64,000 nucleotides of DNA, from the NCBI GenBank assembly GCA_947498625.1, contig CANMKR010000001.1:922090-986089 (forward strand). The letters are read 5' to 3'. Below, one piece after another: positions 16,560-25,765 of the stretch. Made by a program: the position numbers and the translations under genes. The stretch's first letter is position 1. Every line of letters starts with the position of its first letter. Source of the stretch: an uncultured Kangiella sp. Its GTDB lineage: Bacteria > Pseudomonadota > Gammaproteobacteria > Enterobacterales > Kangiellaceae. The notes beneath the pieces are model-generated. The model was not told the DNA's origin and did not search any database. It saw only the letters and a list, made by a program, of their open reading frames with translations.

Positions 16560-17522
16560 TTGTTTTTTGAAGGCTCAGAAAAGAAAGCTGAAATTATCAT
16601 AGATGCACAGCAATTATCACTGCTGCAAGATTTCAATGATGACTTCTGGTCAAAAATGGTAGAGCAGTGCCAGGCAAAAATATTGTCTTCTGTTGTGAAT
16701 CAATCGTGTCGCGCTTTTTTGCTATCCGAGTCCAGCTTATTTGTTTGGCAGGATAGGCTGGTAATACTGACTTGTGGCAATACACGGTTAGTCAATGCGG
16801 TTGAATATTTTGTAAAGCAGGTTCCTGCGGCTGCTATTTTGCAGGTGATCTATCAAAGGAAAAATGAATACTTTGCTTATGCCCAACCCACTAATTTTAT
16901 AGATGACGTTAAGCAACTGAAACGCTACACCGATGGCAAAGCTTATCGTTTTGGCGAAATGTATTCCCACCATAATTATTTGTTTCACTCGCTGCATCCT
17001 TATCAAGCCGCTAAGGACGATATTACTTATGAGCTATTGGCGTATCAGATCAGTGAAGATGCGTCAGAGCATTTAACCCGGGAAGGATTAGATGTCGCTG
17101 AAATCCGCGAATATTTTCAGTTTGATAAGTGGTTACAAGGATTCGAGCTTGATGACTTTGCATTTGAACCTTTTGGATATTCTTTAAATGCAATTAAAGA
17201 TGATGACTATTTAACCATTCATGTTACCCCTCAAGCACACTCAAGTTATGTGAGCTTCGAATCGAGCTTGAACTTGATCGAATTAGCGCCAACTATTTTG
17301 CAAATTCTAAATCCGGTATCATTTGATATAGTGACATTTAATGAAATGGAATTTGCAGCCTCTACTGAAAAGTTTTTACCAAAGCACTATATCTTAAAGG
17401 ACCGAGTAGAGTCTGATTTGGACAACGGATATAAAGTTAATTTTGCCAATTACTTAAAACCACAAAATGAAGTTAGACAACCACGACGTTTGGATTTGAA
17501 AGGAGAAAATTATGAACTCTGA
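16560..17522 (+). CDS. speD: S-adenosylmethionine decarboxylase proenzyme, eukaryotic type
   Basis: This 320-aa pyruvoyl enzyme makes decarboxylated AdoMet, the aminopropyl donor for SpeE. The sequence resembles the eukaryotic enzyme and not the short bacterial SpeD or SpeH. FFEGSEK opens the protein. LLSESSLFV holds the self-cleavage site between Glu57 and Ser58, where Ser58 would become the pyruvoyl group. TCGNT gives the conserved Cys72, and FGYSLNAI and SYVSFE match the eukaryotic core. The start is TTG at 16560 with GAAGAGG eight bases upstream; beginning at FFEG agrees with the family N-terminus. It overlaps speE by 11 bp. Confidence 0.92.
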   Translation: MFFEGSEKKAEIIIDAQQLSLLQDFNDDFWSKMVEQCQAKILSSVVNQSCRAFLLSESSLFVWQDRLVILTCGNTRLVNAVEYFVKQVPAAAILQVIYQRKNEYFAYAQPTNFIDDVKQLKRYTDGKAYRFGEMYSHHNYLFHSLHPYQAAKDDITYELLAYQISEDASEHLTREGLDVAEIREYFQFDKWLQGFELDDFAFEPFGYSLNAIKDDDYLTIHVTPQAHSSYVSFESSLNLIELAPTILQILNPVSFDIVTFNEMEFAASTEKFLPKHYILKDRVESDLDNGYKVNFANYLKPQNEVRQPRRLDLKGENYEL

Positions 17523-18369
17523 TTTATGGGTAGAAGAGAAATTCAAGGATTTTCTTGGATTACGCTTTAAAGTAGAGAAGGTTCTTTTCTCAGGTAAAAG
17601 TGAATTTCAGACCGTAGACGTTGTTGAGACTAAAGGCCATGGCAAGATGCTGCTTAATGATGGTTTGATAATGGTGACCGAGCGTGATGAGTTTGCATAT
17701 CATGACATGATCACACATATTCCTATGTTTGTTCACCCAAGCCCCAAGAATGTTTTAGTGATTGGCGGCGGTGATGGTGGCACGGCTCGTGAAGTGTTAC
17801 GTCATACTTCGGTGGAAAAGTGCACCATGGTCGAAATTGATGGGATGGTGGTTGACGCCTGTCGTGAACATATACCGCAAACTTCTAAAGATTTAGACCA
17901 TCCTAAGATGAATTTAATCATCGGTGATGGGGTAGAGTTCGTAAAAAATACCAATGAAAAGTTTGATGTGATCATTGTTGACTCTACTGATCCGATAGGG
18001 CCTGCACAGCCTTTGTTTGGTGAAGATTTTTATAAAGATATTTATGCGTGTTTAAGCGATAACGGTATTGTGGTATCACAAGGCGAGTCATCTTGGTACG
18101 CCATGGATATTCAGCAATCGTTACTGAAAGTCTTAAATCAAGTTTTCCCGGCTTGCTATCTTTATAGCTTTTCTAACCTGACTTATCCTGGCGGATTATG
18201 GAGCTTTACTTTTGCCAGTAAAAAGTATCATCCAATTAATGATTTTGAATCAAAAAGGGTAGAAGAGTCAGGTTTGGAGTTTGATTATTATAATAAAGAA
18301 CTTCATTCAGCAGCCTTTGCTTTACCTAGCTTTGCTAAAAAGGGTCTCAAGGGGCTAATCAAAAATTAA
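17512..18369 (+). CDS. speE: Spermidine synthase (polyamine aminopropyltransferase)
   Basis: This 285-aa enzyme transfers the aminopropyl group from decarboxylated AdoMet to putrescine. It shows an N-terminal beta domain, the GGGDGGTAREVLRH cofactor motif (about residues 82-95), VDSTDPIGPAQPLFGEDFY with the catalytic Asp, and the YPGGLWSFTFASK end block. AAGGAG precedes the ATG. Overlap with speD implies translational coupling, so both spermidine-forming enzymes are made together, divergent from the putrescine-forming pair. Confidence 0.96.
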   Translation: MNSDLWVEEKFKDFLGLRFKVEKVLFSGKSEFQTVDVVETKGHGKMLLNDGLIMVTERDEFAYHDMITHIPMFVHPSPKNVLVIGGGDGGTAREVLRHTSVEKCTMVEIDGMVVDACREHIPQTSKDLDHPKMNLIIGDGVEFVKNTNEKFDVIIVDSTDPIGPAQPLFGEDFYKDIYACLSDNGIVVSQGESSWYAMDIQQSLLKVLNQVFPACYLYSFSNLTYPGGLWSFTFASKKYHPINDFESKRVEESGLEFDYYNKELHSAAFALPSFAKKGLKGLIKN

Positions 18370-18523
18370 TTTCTATTATGCTGTTAATAGAATATTTTAG
18401 CGGCCAATAGCTATATTTAAATATTCGGCGCTCTCAAAATAATAAAATTGTATAAATGTTGTATTGAAATGTGATGGGCAAGGGACTTGAGCATGCTATG
18501 CATGCTTTGACAGCGAGAGGTTT

Positions 18524-19708
18524 CTAATGCATTTCTTTAATAATAATTCCTAGATCTAAACTTATTTCTTCGTCAGTTAAAGGTTTCTTAATCTTATAAA
18601 TTTGATTGCTTTCATCATAGTTATCAAGAGTAAGGTCTATCACTTTGGGCTTTCTTAAAATTCCATGCTCATCAATAATTAACTCTACTTTGGGTTGTAA
18701 TTTATGATCAGGATTTGCTGATAATACGATCGCAGTTTCTCCATTAGTCATTTCAACTAAACTTCCAGGAGGATAAACACCAATCATCCTGATAAATTGC
18801 TTTACTAATTCTTGGTCAAAATGAATTGCGCGTTCTTTGTAAATAATGTTTAAAGCTTGGTGAGGGGTGAAGGCAGCGCGGTAACTTCTAGTGCTTGTGA
18901 CGGCATCATAGCAATCAATTATCGAGATTATCTTCGATAAGAAATGGATCTTATCTTCAGGCAAGTTATGAGGATAACCATTACCATCAACTCGTTCATG
19001 ATGCTCAACAGCAGCTCTACAAACTAACTCATCAATGCCTCCTTGTTCTTTTAAATAGAGGTAACCTAACCGAGTATGTTCTTTCATGAGTTTATACTCG
19101 GTCTCATTGAGCGGACCAGGTTTATTGATAATTTCATTAGGAATTTTCATTTTACCCACGTCGTGTAACATACCGCATAAACCGAGGGTAGCTATTTGGC
19201 TTTTAGGCAAGTCCAAGAAATGACCAAATGCGATAGCTAATACGCATACCCTTAAGCAGTGCTCTGCGGTGTACGCATCTTGCTTTTTAATTCTACTAAG
19301 CCAAAACATAGCATTAGGATTAGCAAAAATGCTTTTTATACATTTATTAACAATGGTTTTTGATTGTTTTATGTCGATAACATTGTCGCTTTTGACGGAT
19401 TCCATCATTTGAGCGATGAAATCTTTTGCTTCCTCATAGGTTTCTTTAGCTCTGGGGTATTCTTCTTGTAATTTTTTGGCTTCTGGATGAATAGGTTCAG
19501 CATCAGTTGGAGGGTATATGTGCTTAATGGTATCCCAGTAATCTTCTTCGAGTTCAATATAAATAAATTTACAGTGTTGTCTGAGAACTTCTGCATCGGC
19601 TTCTGAATTAAGGGTAAACTCTTGAAATGAAACGGGAACCTCTTTCCAAGGCTTATCTAGTTTGGCTATGTTCATACCAAGACTAATAAATTCACTCGGA
19701 ATTTTCAC
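18524..19708 (-). CDS. HD-GYP domain cyclic-di-GMP phosphodiesterase
   Basis: This 394-aa protein has an N-terminal DUF3391-like segment (about residues 1-110) and an HD-GYP domain. LHDVGK places the HD pair at residues 182-183. HHERVDGNGYP at residues 236-246 carries the intact GYP signature. HTRLGYLYLKE supplies further metal-ligand histidines, and a C-terminal domain follows. All hallmark residues are present, so hydrolysis of cyclic di-GMP is likely. No transmembrane or receiver domain is seen. It has its own transcript. A cyclic-di-GMP riboswitch occurs 9 kb away in this window. Confidence 0.93.
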   Translation of the reverse strand: MKIPSEFISLGMNIAKLDKPWKEVPVSFQEFTLNSEADAEVLRQHCKFIYIELEEDYWDTIKHIYPPTDAEPIHPEAKKLQEEYPRAKETYEEAKDFIAQMMESVKSDNVIDIKQSKTIVNKCIKSIFANPNAMFWLSRIKKQDAYTAEHCLRVCVLAIAFGHFLDLPKSQIATLGLCGMLHDVGKMKIPNEIINKPGPLNETEYKLMKEHTRLGYLYLKEQGGIDELVCRAAVEHHERVDGNGYPHNLPEDKIHFLSKIISIIDCYDAVTSTRSYRAAFTPHQALNIIYKERAIHFDQELVKQFIRMIGVYPPGSLVEMTNGETAIVLSANPDHKLQPKVELIIDEHGILRKPKVIDLTLDNYDESNQIYKIKKPLTDEEISLDLGIIIKEMH

Positions 19709-19855
19709 TCTGACAAAACGCGTTCCTTTATCTTGCGTTGACTTCCTTGTTTTTGAGTTGGTTAGTTCTATGCTCAGCCCCTAAAATCAGCCTAAACTTT
19801 AGTTTAGACAATCTAGGATAAAACAACAATCAAATACGGCTTTTCAATTGTAAAA

Positions 19856-22072
19856 TCATATTTTCATTTCGAGCACAGAGCTTACAATGTTTTCTTTGCT
19901 AGGAAGAACATATTCCCAGGAAACTCCAATCGGGATAAATGTATCGTGGCCTGTTATGCGTCTTATTTGTGGCGGCTTATCTAAATTTTCAATTAAGCCA
20001 GTAATTAATTCTTCAGATATCGATCCCGTTTTCCGGCACTCATCCACAATTAATACTTTTTTGTACTTGGCGGCTTCTTTGGCAATCGCTTGATGGTTAA
20101 GCGGTGCTAGCCAGCGTAAGTCCATGACAGCGACGTTGGTTTTATGCTTATCTGCTAAAATCTTCTGAGCTTGCTGCGATAAGTAATTACCATTGCCATA
20201 GGTAATAATTAAAGTTTCTTGTGATTTGTTAGCTGCTGGTTTCAGACCAAATTGACCAAAGTCAATTACTTCATTAGGATGCGGGTATTCACATAGCCAG
20301 CCGTTATCACCTGGCTCATGCAGATCTTTAGCATGATACAAGGCAATCGGTTCAAGAAATATCACTACGCGCTTTTGCTCATCGGCTAAACGTACTGCTT
20401 CGCGCATCATCTTTGCCGCATCCAAACCATTGGATGGACAGGCAACAATCACTCCAGGAATTTCGCGTAAGAAACCAAAACTATTATCGTTATGGAAGTG
20501 TCCGCCAAAACCTTTTTGATAAGCAAGGCCAGCAATTCTGATAACCATTGGATTGGTAAACTGATTATTGGAAAAGTACGATAAGGTTGCTGCTTCGCCA
20601 CGAATTTGATCTTCAGCATTGTGAGTATATGCCAAGAACTGAATTTCTGGCATGGGTAAATAACCTAAATGAGCGGCACCAATAGCGGTACCTAAAATGC
20701 TGGTTTCATCGAGCAAGGTGTCGAAAACACGGGCTTCTCCAAAGCGTTTTTGTAAGTTAGTAGAAACTGAATAAACACCGCCTTTTTTACCCACATCTTC
20801 ACCAAACATAATGATGTTTTGATATTGCTCCATTAGGTCAGTAAGCGAGTAGTTAATAAGCTGCGCCATACTGCGCGGTTTATCTAAAAACTTAAACTGG
20901 CGACCGATATCAAATAGCTCTTGGCGCCTGGTAATTTTAGCAATTGGAGGTTTTTCTTGAGCTGGTCGCTCAGGAGCAACTGCAGAGCATACTTCCTCAG
21001 CTGTTGATAGCTTAGGTAGTTCTATCGCTTGCTTCGCTGTAGCTTCTACTTTGTCACGAGTTTTTTCATATAGATCGAGTATCTCACCAACGGATAAATA
21101 ACCTGATTCAATACATATACGAGCAGAATGTAGTAGAGGGTCCTGCGCTTCGTCTTGTTCAATTTTATCCATAGAATGATACATTGACTCGGTATCATTT
21201 CCGGCATGCCCCATCAAGCGAACTGTTTTTAGGTGTAAGAATACTGGGCGGCGTTCAATACGTGCTATTTCTTCGGCTTCTTGTGCTGCTAAATAAGCAT
21301 CAGGCAGGTGTAAGCCATTAGCTTGAATATATTCAATCGAGTGGCGGTTTTTCACGTTATTTTCGATCCAGTTATCGGGAGTCGACACCGAAATACCAAT
21401 ACCATTATCTTCGCAAATGAAGACTAATGGTAATGGCTCACCTTTATAGGCTAGATATTGCGCTGTGTTAAAGGCTGACTGCGAGGTGGCGTGGTTAAAG
21501 CTGGCATCACCAAAATTACATAAAATCACACTATCGCTAGGAATTTCCACAGCAAAGTCATTGCGCTCAGCTCGACCTAATGACCAAGCAGCGCCCATAG
21601 CTTTAGGTAAGTGTGAAGCAATGGTTGAGGTTTGCGGTGGTACGAAAAGCTCTTTACTACCAAAGACTTTATGTCTGCCCTGCGAAATTGGATCGGCTTT
21701 AGCAGCGACTAATGACAAGATTTGATCGCGAATAGGATCAATATTTGGTAAATGACGCGAGCGCTGAACCATTAAAGCGCCAGAACGATAATGCAAGAAA
21801 GCCATATCCGTATGGCGAAAAACTTTACCTAATACCGCATTACCTTCATGTCCGCTAGAACCGATGGTATAAAAGCCGATGCCTTGATCTTTAAGTTTAC
21901 GAGCACGCAGATCCAAATGACGACTAATCAGCTGTGACTCGAAAAGCTCCACGAATTCCTTAGGCGATAACTGAGTTACGGCTGCTGATATATTGCTAAG
22001 CTTGGCTGGGAACTTGGAAGTTTTTACTGCGATTTGGAAATTTTCATCAATGACACTGGCGCGATCTAACAT
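19856..22072 (-). CDS. Fused 2-oxoacid dehydrogenase E1 alpha-beta protein
   Basis: This 738-aa thiamine-diphosphate enzyme joins both E1 subunits in one chain. The alpha half (about residues 1-340) has HYRSGALM and a ThDP-binding motif from GDA at residues 188-190 to an Asn. After a Pro/Lys-rich linker (about 355-385), the beta half has MFGEDVGKKGGVYSVS, ETSILGTAIGAAHLGY and GFGGHFHNDNS. It resembles branched-chain 2-oxoacid dehydrogenase E1. No E2 or E3 gene is adjacent, so the partner complex must be encoded elsewhere. Such fusions are known in Bacteroidota and some Gammaproteobacteria. Confidence 0.9.
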   Translation of the reverse strand: MLDRASVIDENFQIAVKTSKFPAKLSNISAAVTQLSPKEFVELFESQLISRHLDLRARKLKDQGIGFYTIGSSGHEGNAVLGKVFRHTDMAFLHYRSGALMVQRSRHLPNIDPIRDQILSLVAAKADPISQGRHKVFGSKELFVPPQTSTIASHLPKAMGAAWSLGRAERNDFAVEIPSDSVILCNFGDASFNHATSQSAFNTAQYLAYKGEPLPLVFICEDNGIGISVSTPDNWIENNVKNRHSIEYIQANGLHLPDAYLAAQEAEEIARIERRPVFLHLKTVRLMGHAGNDTESMYHSMDKIEQDEAQDPLLHSARICIESGYLSVGEILDLYEKTRDKVEATAKQAIELPKLSTAEEVCSAVAPERPAQEKPPIAKITRRQELFDIGRQFKFLDKPRSMAQLINYSLTDLMEQYQNIIMFGEDVGKKGGVYSVSTNLQKRFGEARVFDTLLDETSILGTAIGAAHLGYLPMPEIQFLAYTHNAEDQIRGEAATLSYFSNNQFTNPMVIRIAGLAYQKGFGGHFHNDNSFGFLREIPGVIVACPSNGLDAAKMMREAVRLADEQKRVVIFLEPIALYHAKDLHEPGDNGWLCEYPHPNEVIDFGQFGLKPAANKSQETLIITYGNGNYLSQQAQKILADKHKTNVAVMDLRWLAPLNHQAIAKEAAKYKKVLIVDECRKTGSISEELITGLIENLDKPPQIRRITGHDTFIPIGVSWEYVLPSKENIVSSVLEMKI

Positions 22073-22155
22073 TGTTATTCTGAGCTTTATTGGCCTTTAA
22101 AAAGTGCGCCTAGTATGCGGTAAGCCATAAGATAAGTCACTTGCCTAAGGACTGG

Positions 22156-22183
22156 TTGGAGCAGATCTTTTTGCTCCAATTTA
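22156..22183 (+). promoter_or_regulatory. Hairpin in the cysM leader region
   Basis: TTGGAGCA (22156-22163) pairs with TGCTCCAA (22172-22179) around an 8-nt loop and is followed by TTTAAT. It lies about 70 bp before the cysM ATG. It could be a weak terminator or attenuator; the short T-run makes this uncertain. Confidence 0.4.
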
Positions 22184-22251
22184 ATGGGCTTTGTGGTAAA
22201 GTAGCGCCCAACGAAATATCCCAATTTGAAAGGCTTAGCAGCGCAATTCAT

Positions 22252-23220
22252 ATGAATACTTTTGATAACGTTTTAGAGATGATTGGCAACACGCCAATGG
22301 TAGAGTTTAAAAAAATGGAGACTGGCGTTTGTCAGTTATTTGGTAAGCTTGAATCGCAAAATCCAGGTGGCTCCATTAAAGATAGAATTGCCGTTAGCAT
22401 GATCGATGCTGCTGAAAAAGCGGGCGATATCAAAGCAGGCGATACGCTAATCGAAGCCACCGCTGGCAACACTGGGCTGGGCTTAGCTTTAGTCGCGGCG
22501 CAAAAAGGTTACAAACTGAAAATCGTCTTGCCCGACAAAATGTCTAAAGAGAAAGCTTATAACTTGAAAGCATTGGGTGCCGAAGTGATTTGGACTCGCT
22601 CAGATGTGATGAAAGGGCATCCAGAATATTATCAAGATATGGCTGAACGCCTAGCAAAAGAAAATGATTGGTATTACATCAATCAATTTGCCAACCCAGC
22701 AAACTTTGCCGCACATTACAAAACCACTGGCCCTGAAATTTGGCAACAAATGGATGGCAAGATTGATGCTATGGTGGTGGGCGTAGGTTCAGGCGGTACG
22801 GTAACTGGCCTTGGCCGTTACTTAAAGGAGCAAAACCCTGATATGGAAATGGTATTAGCTGATCCTGAGGGGTCTATTTTGGCTCACTATCATGAAACCG
22901 GAGAAATGGTTGAAGCTGGCTCATGGCTGGTAGAAGGTATTGGCGAAGACTTTATTCCTGATATTTGTGATATGAAATTATTCGATAAAGCCTATTATGT
23001 CTCCGATAAAGAAGCCTTGATGGTAGCGCGCGAATTGATGACTAAAGAAGCCATCATGGGCGGTTCTTCCAGTGGAACCTTACTAGCTGCAGCATTAAAG
23101 TATTGCCGTGAACAAACCGAGCCGAAACGAGTAGTTACGTTAATTTGTGATACTGGTAATCGTTATTTATCAAAAATGTATAACGATGAATGGATGAAAG
23201 AACAAGGTTTCCTAGATTAA
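22252..23220 (+). CDS. cysM: Cysteine synthase B (O-acetylserine sulfhydrylase)
   Basis: This 322-aa PLP enzyme makes cysteine from O-acetylserine and sulfide or thiosulfate. MIGNTPMVEF opens the domain. NPGGSIKDRIA carries the PLP lysine. EATAGNTGLGLALVAA is the substrate loop, and VGSGGTVTGLGRYL binds phosphate. The end block ICDTGNRYLSKMYNDEW is more like CysM or cystathionine-synthase-like enzymes than CysK. The ATG at 22252 is chosen; the open frame extends upstream to 22141, but those 37 codons lack family similarity and cover the leader hairpin. Confidence 0.93.
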   Translation: MNTFDNVLEMIGNTPMVEFKKMETGVCQLFGKLESQNPGGSIKDRIAVSMIDAAEKAGDIKAGDTLIEATAGNTGLGLALVAAQKGYKLKIVLPDKMSKEKAYNLKALGAEVIWTRSDVMKGHPEYYQDMAERLAKENDWYYINQFANPANFAAHYKTTGPEIWQQMDGKIDAMVVGVGSGGTVTGLGRYLKEQNPDMEMVLADPEGSILAHYHETGEMVEAGSWLVEGIGEDFIPDICDMKLFDKAYYVSDKEALMVARELMTKEAIMGGSSSGTLLAAALKYCREQTEPKRVVTLICDTGNRYLSKMYNDEWMKEQGFLD

Positions 23221-23239
23221 AACAAAGGATTGGATTCTT

Positions 23240-23515
23240 ATGAGTTATGAACAACCAAAAATTTCTCCGTTAAAAATGATCCTAAATGTTTTAGGGATGA
23301 TACTCATCATGTTTGCCGCTTACGAAATGTATAGTCTTCATGAAACGGGTAAAGCTGCGTTAATTAACCTGATTAACTGGCCTTATTATCCTTGGGTTAT
23401 GATTGTAGCTGGAATTGCTATGATGGTCCCTTTTCATAAGCAGCTGTGGCAAGCTTATAAGTTAGTTAAGCAGCAGCAGAAAGAGTGGGAAGAGAAGAAT
23501 AAGCCTAAGTTTTAA
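23240..23515 (+). CDS. Small hypothetical membrane protein
   Basis: This 91-aa protein has two hydrophobic segments (about residues 12-30 and 48-66) and a basic, charged C-terminal tail (KLVKQQQKEWEEKNKPKF). I recognise no family. It starts 20 bp after cysM on the same strand and may share its transcript. Confidence 0.6.
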   Translation: MSYEQPKISPLKMILNVLGMILIMFAAYEMYSLHETGKAALINLINWPYYPWVMIVAGIAMMVPFHKQLWQAYKLVKQQQKEWEEKNKPKF

Positions 23516-23788
23516 CTGACAAAATTGCTTACTTCTTCTTATGCTTTGTTGTAGCAGTAATTTAAAGCTGTTGATTTGCTTTAGTAAAATCGAATTTTAA
23601 ATTATCGCTACGCCTCACTTAGAAATAAATAATCATATTTTATCTTCTATTAATCAAACTCCCAGAGTTCTGTTTGAATTAGGTCTATTGCCTTCATCTA
23701 TAAGAAATGAGGGTAATAGTAGTTTTTATTATGTGCATGCTTTATATATAATCAATTAATCTTTTGATATCAAATTAATAGCGGCGTA

Positions 23789-24850
23789 ATGAGCGACGTA
23801 TACCTTTTAATTATCTTTATTGTACTTTCTATCGGGGTTTCCTTTGTTTGCTCGATTGCTGAGGCGGTGCTGTTAAGTATCAGTCCTGGCTATATTGAGC
23901 ATCATAAGCAGGAGCATCCAAAGCAGGCTGCTCTGTTGGCTAAAGTACGAATGGAGAATATCGATCAGTCTTTAGCTGCGATCTTAACCTTAAATACTAT
24001 TGCCCATACGGTCGGTGCGATTGTAGCGGGTGCGAAGGCTACCCAAGTGTTTGGAAGCGCTTGGATCGGTGCTTTTTCGGCAGCCATGACATTAGCGATT
24101 TTAATTTTATCGGAAATAATTCCTAAAACCATTGGTGCGGTTTTCTGGAAAAATCTGGCACCGACAGTGTCTGTGTTTATTCATTGGATCATAAAATTGC
24201 TTTATCCACTAATATGGATTTCAGAAAAAATCACTCGATTTATTGCTAAAGATAAGGAAGTGCCATTATTTAATCGTGATGAATTTGTCGCTATGGCCGA
24301 TGTTGGCGAAGAGGCCGGTGATCTAGAAGAATATGAATTAAAAGTGATTAAAAATTTATTTCAATTTGAGTCGCTAACCGCTGAAGCTGTTATGACCCCT
24401 CGAACCGTAATATCCGGTATTCCGGAAAATTCCAGTATCGGCGAAGCTTATCAGATCGCACTTAAAGCCCCTTTTTCAAGGTTCCCAATTTACGATTCAG
24501 ACATCGATCAAATCAATGGATTTGTCTTAAAAGATGATATCTATCGAATGAAGAGTGAAGGTCATCAAGACACTTTGGTTTCCGATATTAAGCGGGATTT
24601 TGAAGTGATTTATGCCAATAAAAACCTAGCTGAACTCTTAAAGAATATGATTGAACAAAAACATCATATGGCACTAGTGGTTGATGAATACGGTGCAACC
24701 AAAGGTTTAGTAACTCTAGAAGATATAGTAGAAACCTTGTTAGGAGTTGAGATTATGGATGAGGTTGACCGTGTGGCGGATATGCAACAGCTTGCGAAAA
24801 TCAAATGGAAAATGCGCGCTAAGCACAAGGGAATAAACATCGAAGAATAA
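23789..24850 (+). CDS. CNNM/CorB-like transmembrane protein with CBS domains
   Basis: This 353-aa protein of the CNNM (DUF21) plus CBS-pair family is often labelled hemolysin-like. Residues 1-145 form the DUF21 domain with about four membrane segments (FVCSIAEAVLLSISPGYIE near the start, LSEIIPKTIGAVFW). Two CBS motifs follow (VMTPRTVISGIPEN and MALVVDEYGATKGLVTLEDIVETLLG). The C-terminal CorC_HlyC domain usually seen in longer homologues is absent, typical of the short class. Relatives act in Mg2+ (or Co2+) efflux. Confidence 0.9.
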   Translation: MSDVYLLIIFIVLSIGVSFVCSIAEAVLLSISPGYIEHHKQEHPKQAALLAKVRMENIDQSLAAILTLNTIAHTVGAIVAGAKATQVFGSAWIGAFSAAMTLAILILSEIIPKTIGAVFWKNLAPTVSVFIHWIIKLLYPLIWISEKITRFIAKDKEVPLFNRDEFVAMADVGEEAGDLEEYELKVIKNLFQFESLTAEAVMTPRTVISGIPENSSIGEAYQIALKAPFSRFPIYDSDIDQINGFVLKDDIYRMKSEGHQDTLVSDIKRDFEVIYANKNLAELLKNMIEQKHHMALVVDEYGATKGLVTLEDIVETLLGVEIMDEVDRVADMQQLAKIKWKMRAKHKGINIEE

Positions 24851-24868
24851 GAGGCGTCACGCCTCTTA
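24848..24868. terminator. Bidirectional terminator between CNNM and spermidine-synthase-like genes
   Basis: A perfect 9-bp stem (TAAGAGGCG at 24848-24856, CGCCTCTTA at 24860-24868) with a TCA loop overlaps the CNNM stop and abuts the convergent stop at 24869. T-rich sequence follows on the plus strand. Confidence 0.75.
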
Positions 24869-25765
24869 TTAATCTTTTAATAAATTAGCAGGTGAAAATT
24901 GGTCGGTTAATATTTTTGCCTTGGTATTCCAGTTTACATCTTTAGACATTGCATCGTATAAAGCAAAAGCATCAACCCCATAGTAATTGAGTTCGCCTTT
25001 CATTTGATTCACTTTAGGAAGCAAGTCTTTCTTTTCTGGCAGGCCATTTTTATTCACGATAATCACGCGATTTGTTTTACCTTCATGCAGCATGATCTGG
25101 TACATTTCACCAAATACAGAATGGTAGGTCGCAGACTCGTGATCGAATAATTTACTGCTACTAAAAGTATTTGCCATAATGATACCGTCATCAGTGACCA
25201 GCTGTTTGACCTCTTCAAGGTATTCTTTGGTCATCATATGCTCGGGGATATAATCACTATTAAAAGCATCCAATAGAATTAAGTCATATTTTAAACCTTT
25301 TTTGATAGCTCTTTTTACAAAAACGCGGCCATCACGCACATGAGTTTCTTTATTAGCGGCTGAGTCGTCATAGCCAAAGTGCTTCTTGGCCATTTCCGCA
25401 ACCACTTCATCAATTTCTACTGAAGTAATATGAGCTTGTGGGTAAACTTCGGCGTAAGCATTGGCTAAGATTCCACCGCCTAGACCAACGATTAAGATAT
25501 TTTTAGGGTTATCTAAAAAGTAAGTTACGCCCATCGCTTGCTTGTAATAGGTGAAGACCAGTCGTTCTGGAGTATCTAGAAAAATACAGGATTGACTTAA
25601 GTCATTTTTATTTTTCTTCCTAAAGCGCAAGCAACGCATTCCATGCTCTTCTACCACATAGACGTTTTGATAGAGTGAACGCTTCTTTTCAATGGTTTTA
25701 GCTTGAAGGCCATTTGCTGCAAAAATTAAAATGATACTCGTTAGCAAAGATAGAATTTTAAGCAT
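24869..25765 (-). CDS. Spermidine-synthase-like methyltransferase-fold protein, exported
   Basis: This 298-aa protein starts with a signal-peptide-like segment (residues 1-22: ILSLLTSIILIFAANGLQAK) followed by a SpeE-like Rossmann domain. NPKNILIVGLGGGILANAYAEVYP and VEIDEVVAEMAKKHFG form the AdoMet-type pocket. DLILLDAFNSDYIPEHMMTKEYL replaces the substrate Asp region of true SpeE. A real SpeE is at 17.5 kb, so this paralogue probably has another role. The gene overlaps the upstream membrane-domain gene by 8 bp; in most relatives the two parts are one fused protein. Confidence 0.82.
   Translation of the reverse strand: MLKILSLLTSIILIFAANGLQAKTIEKKRSLYQNVYVVEEHGMRCLRFRKKNKNDLSQSCIFLDTPERLVFTYYKQAMGVTYFLDNPKNILIVGLGGGILANAYAEVYPQAHITSVEIDEVVAEMAKKHFGYDDSAANKETHVRDGRVFVKRAIKKGLKYDLILLDAFNSDYIPEHMMTKEYLEEVKQLVTDDGIIMANTFSSSKLFDHESATYHSVFGEMYQIMLHEGKTNRVIIVNKNGLPEKKDLLPKVNQMKGELNYYGVDAFALYDAMSKDVNWNTKAKILTDQFSPANLLKD

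Noticed and set aside
22141..22251. Extended N-terminus for CysM
   Set aside because: The extra codons cover a hairpin and promoter-like DNA, and CysM homologues begin at the MNTFDN-type start.
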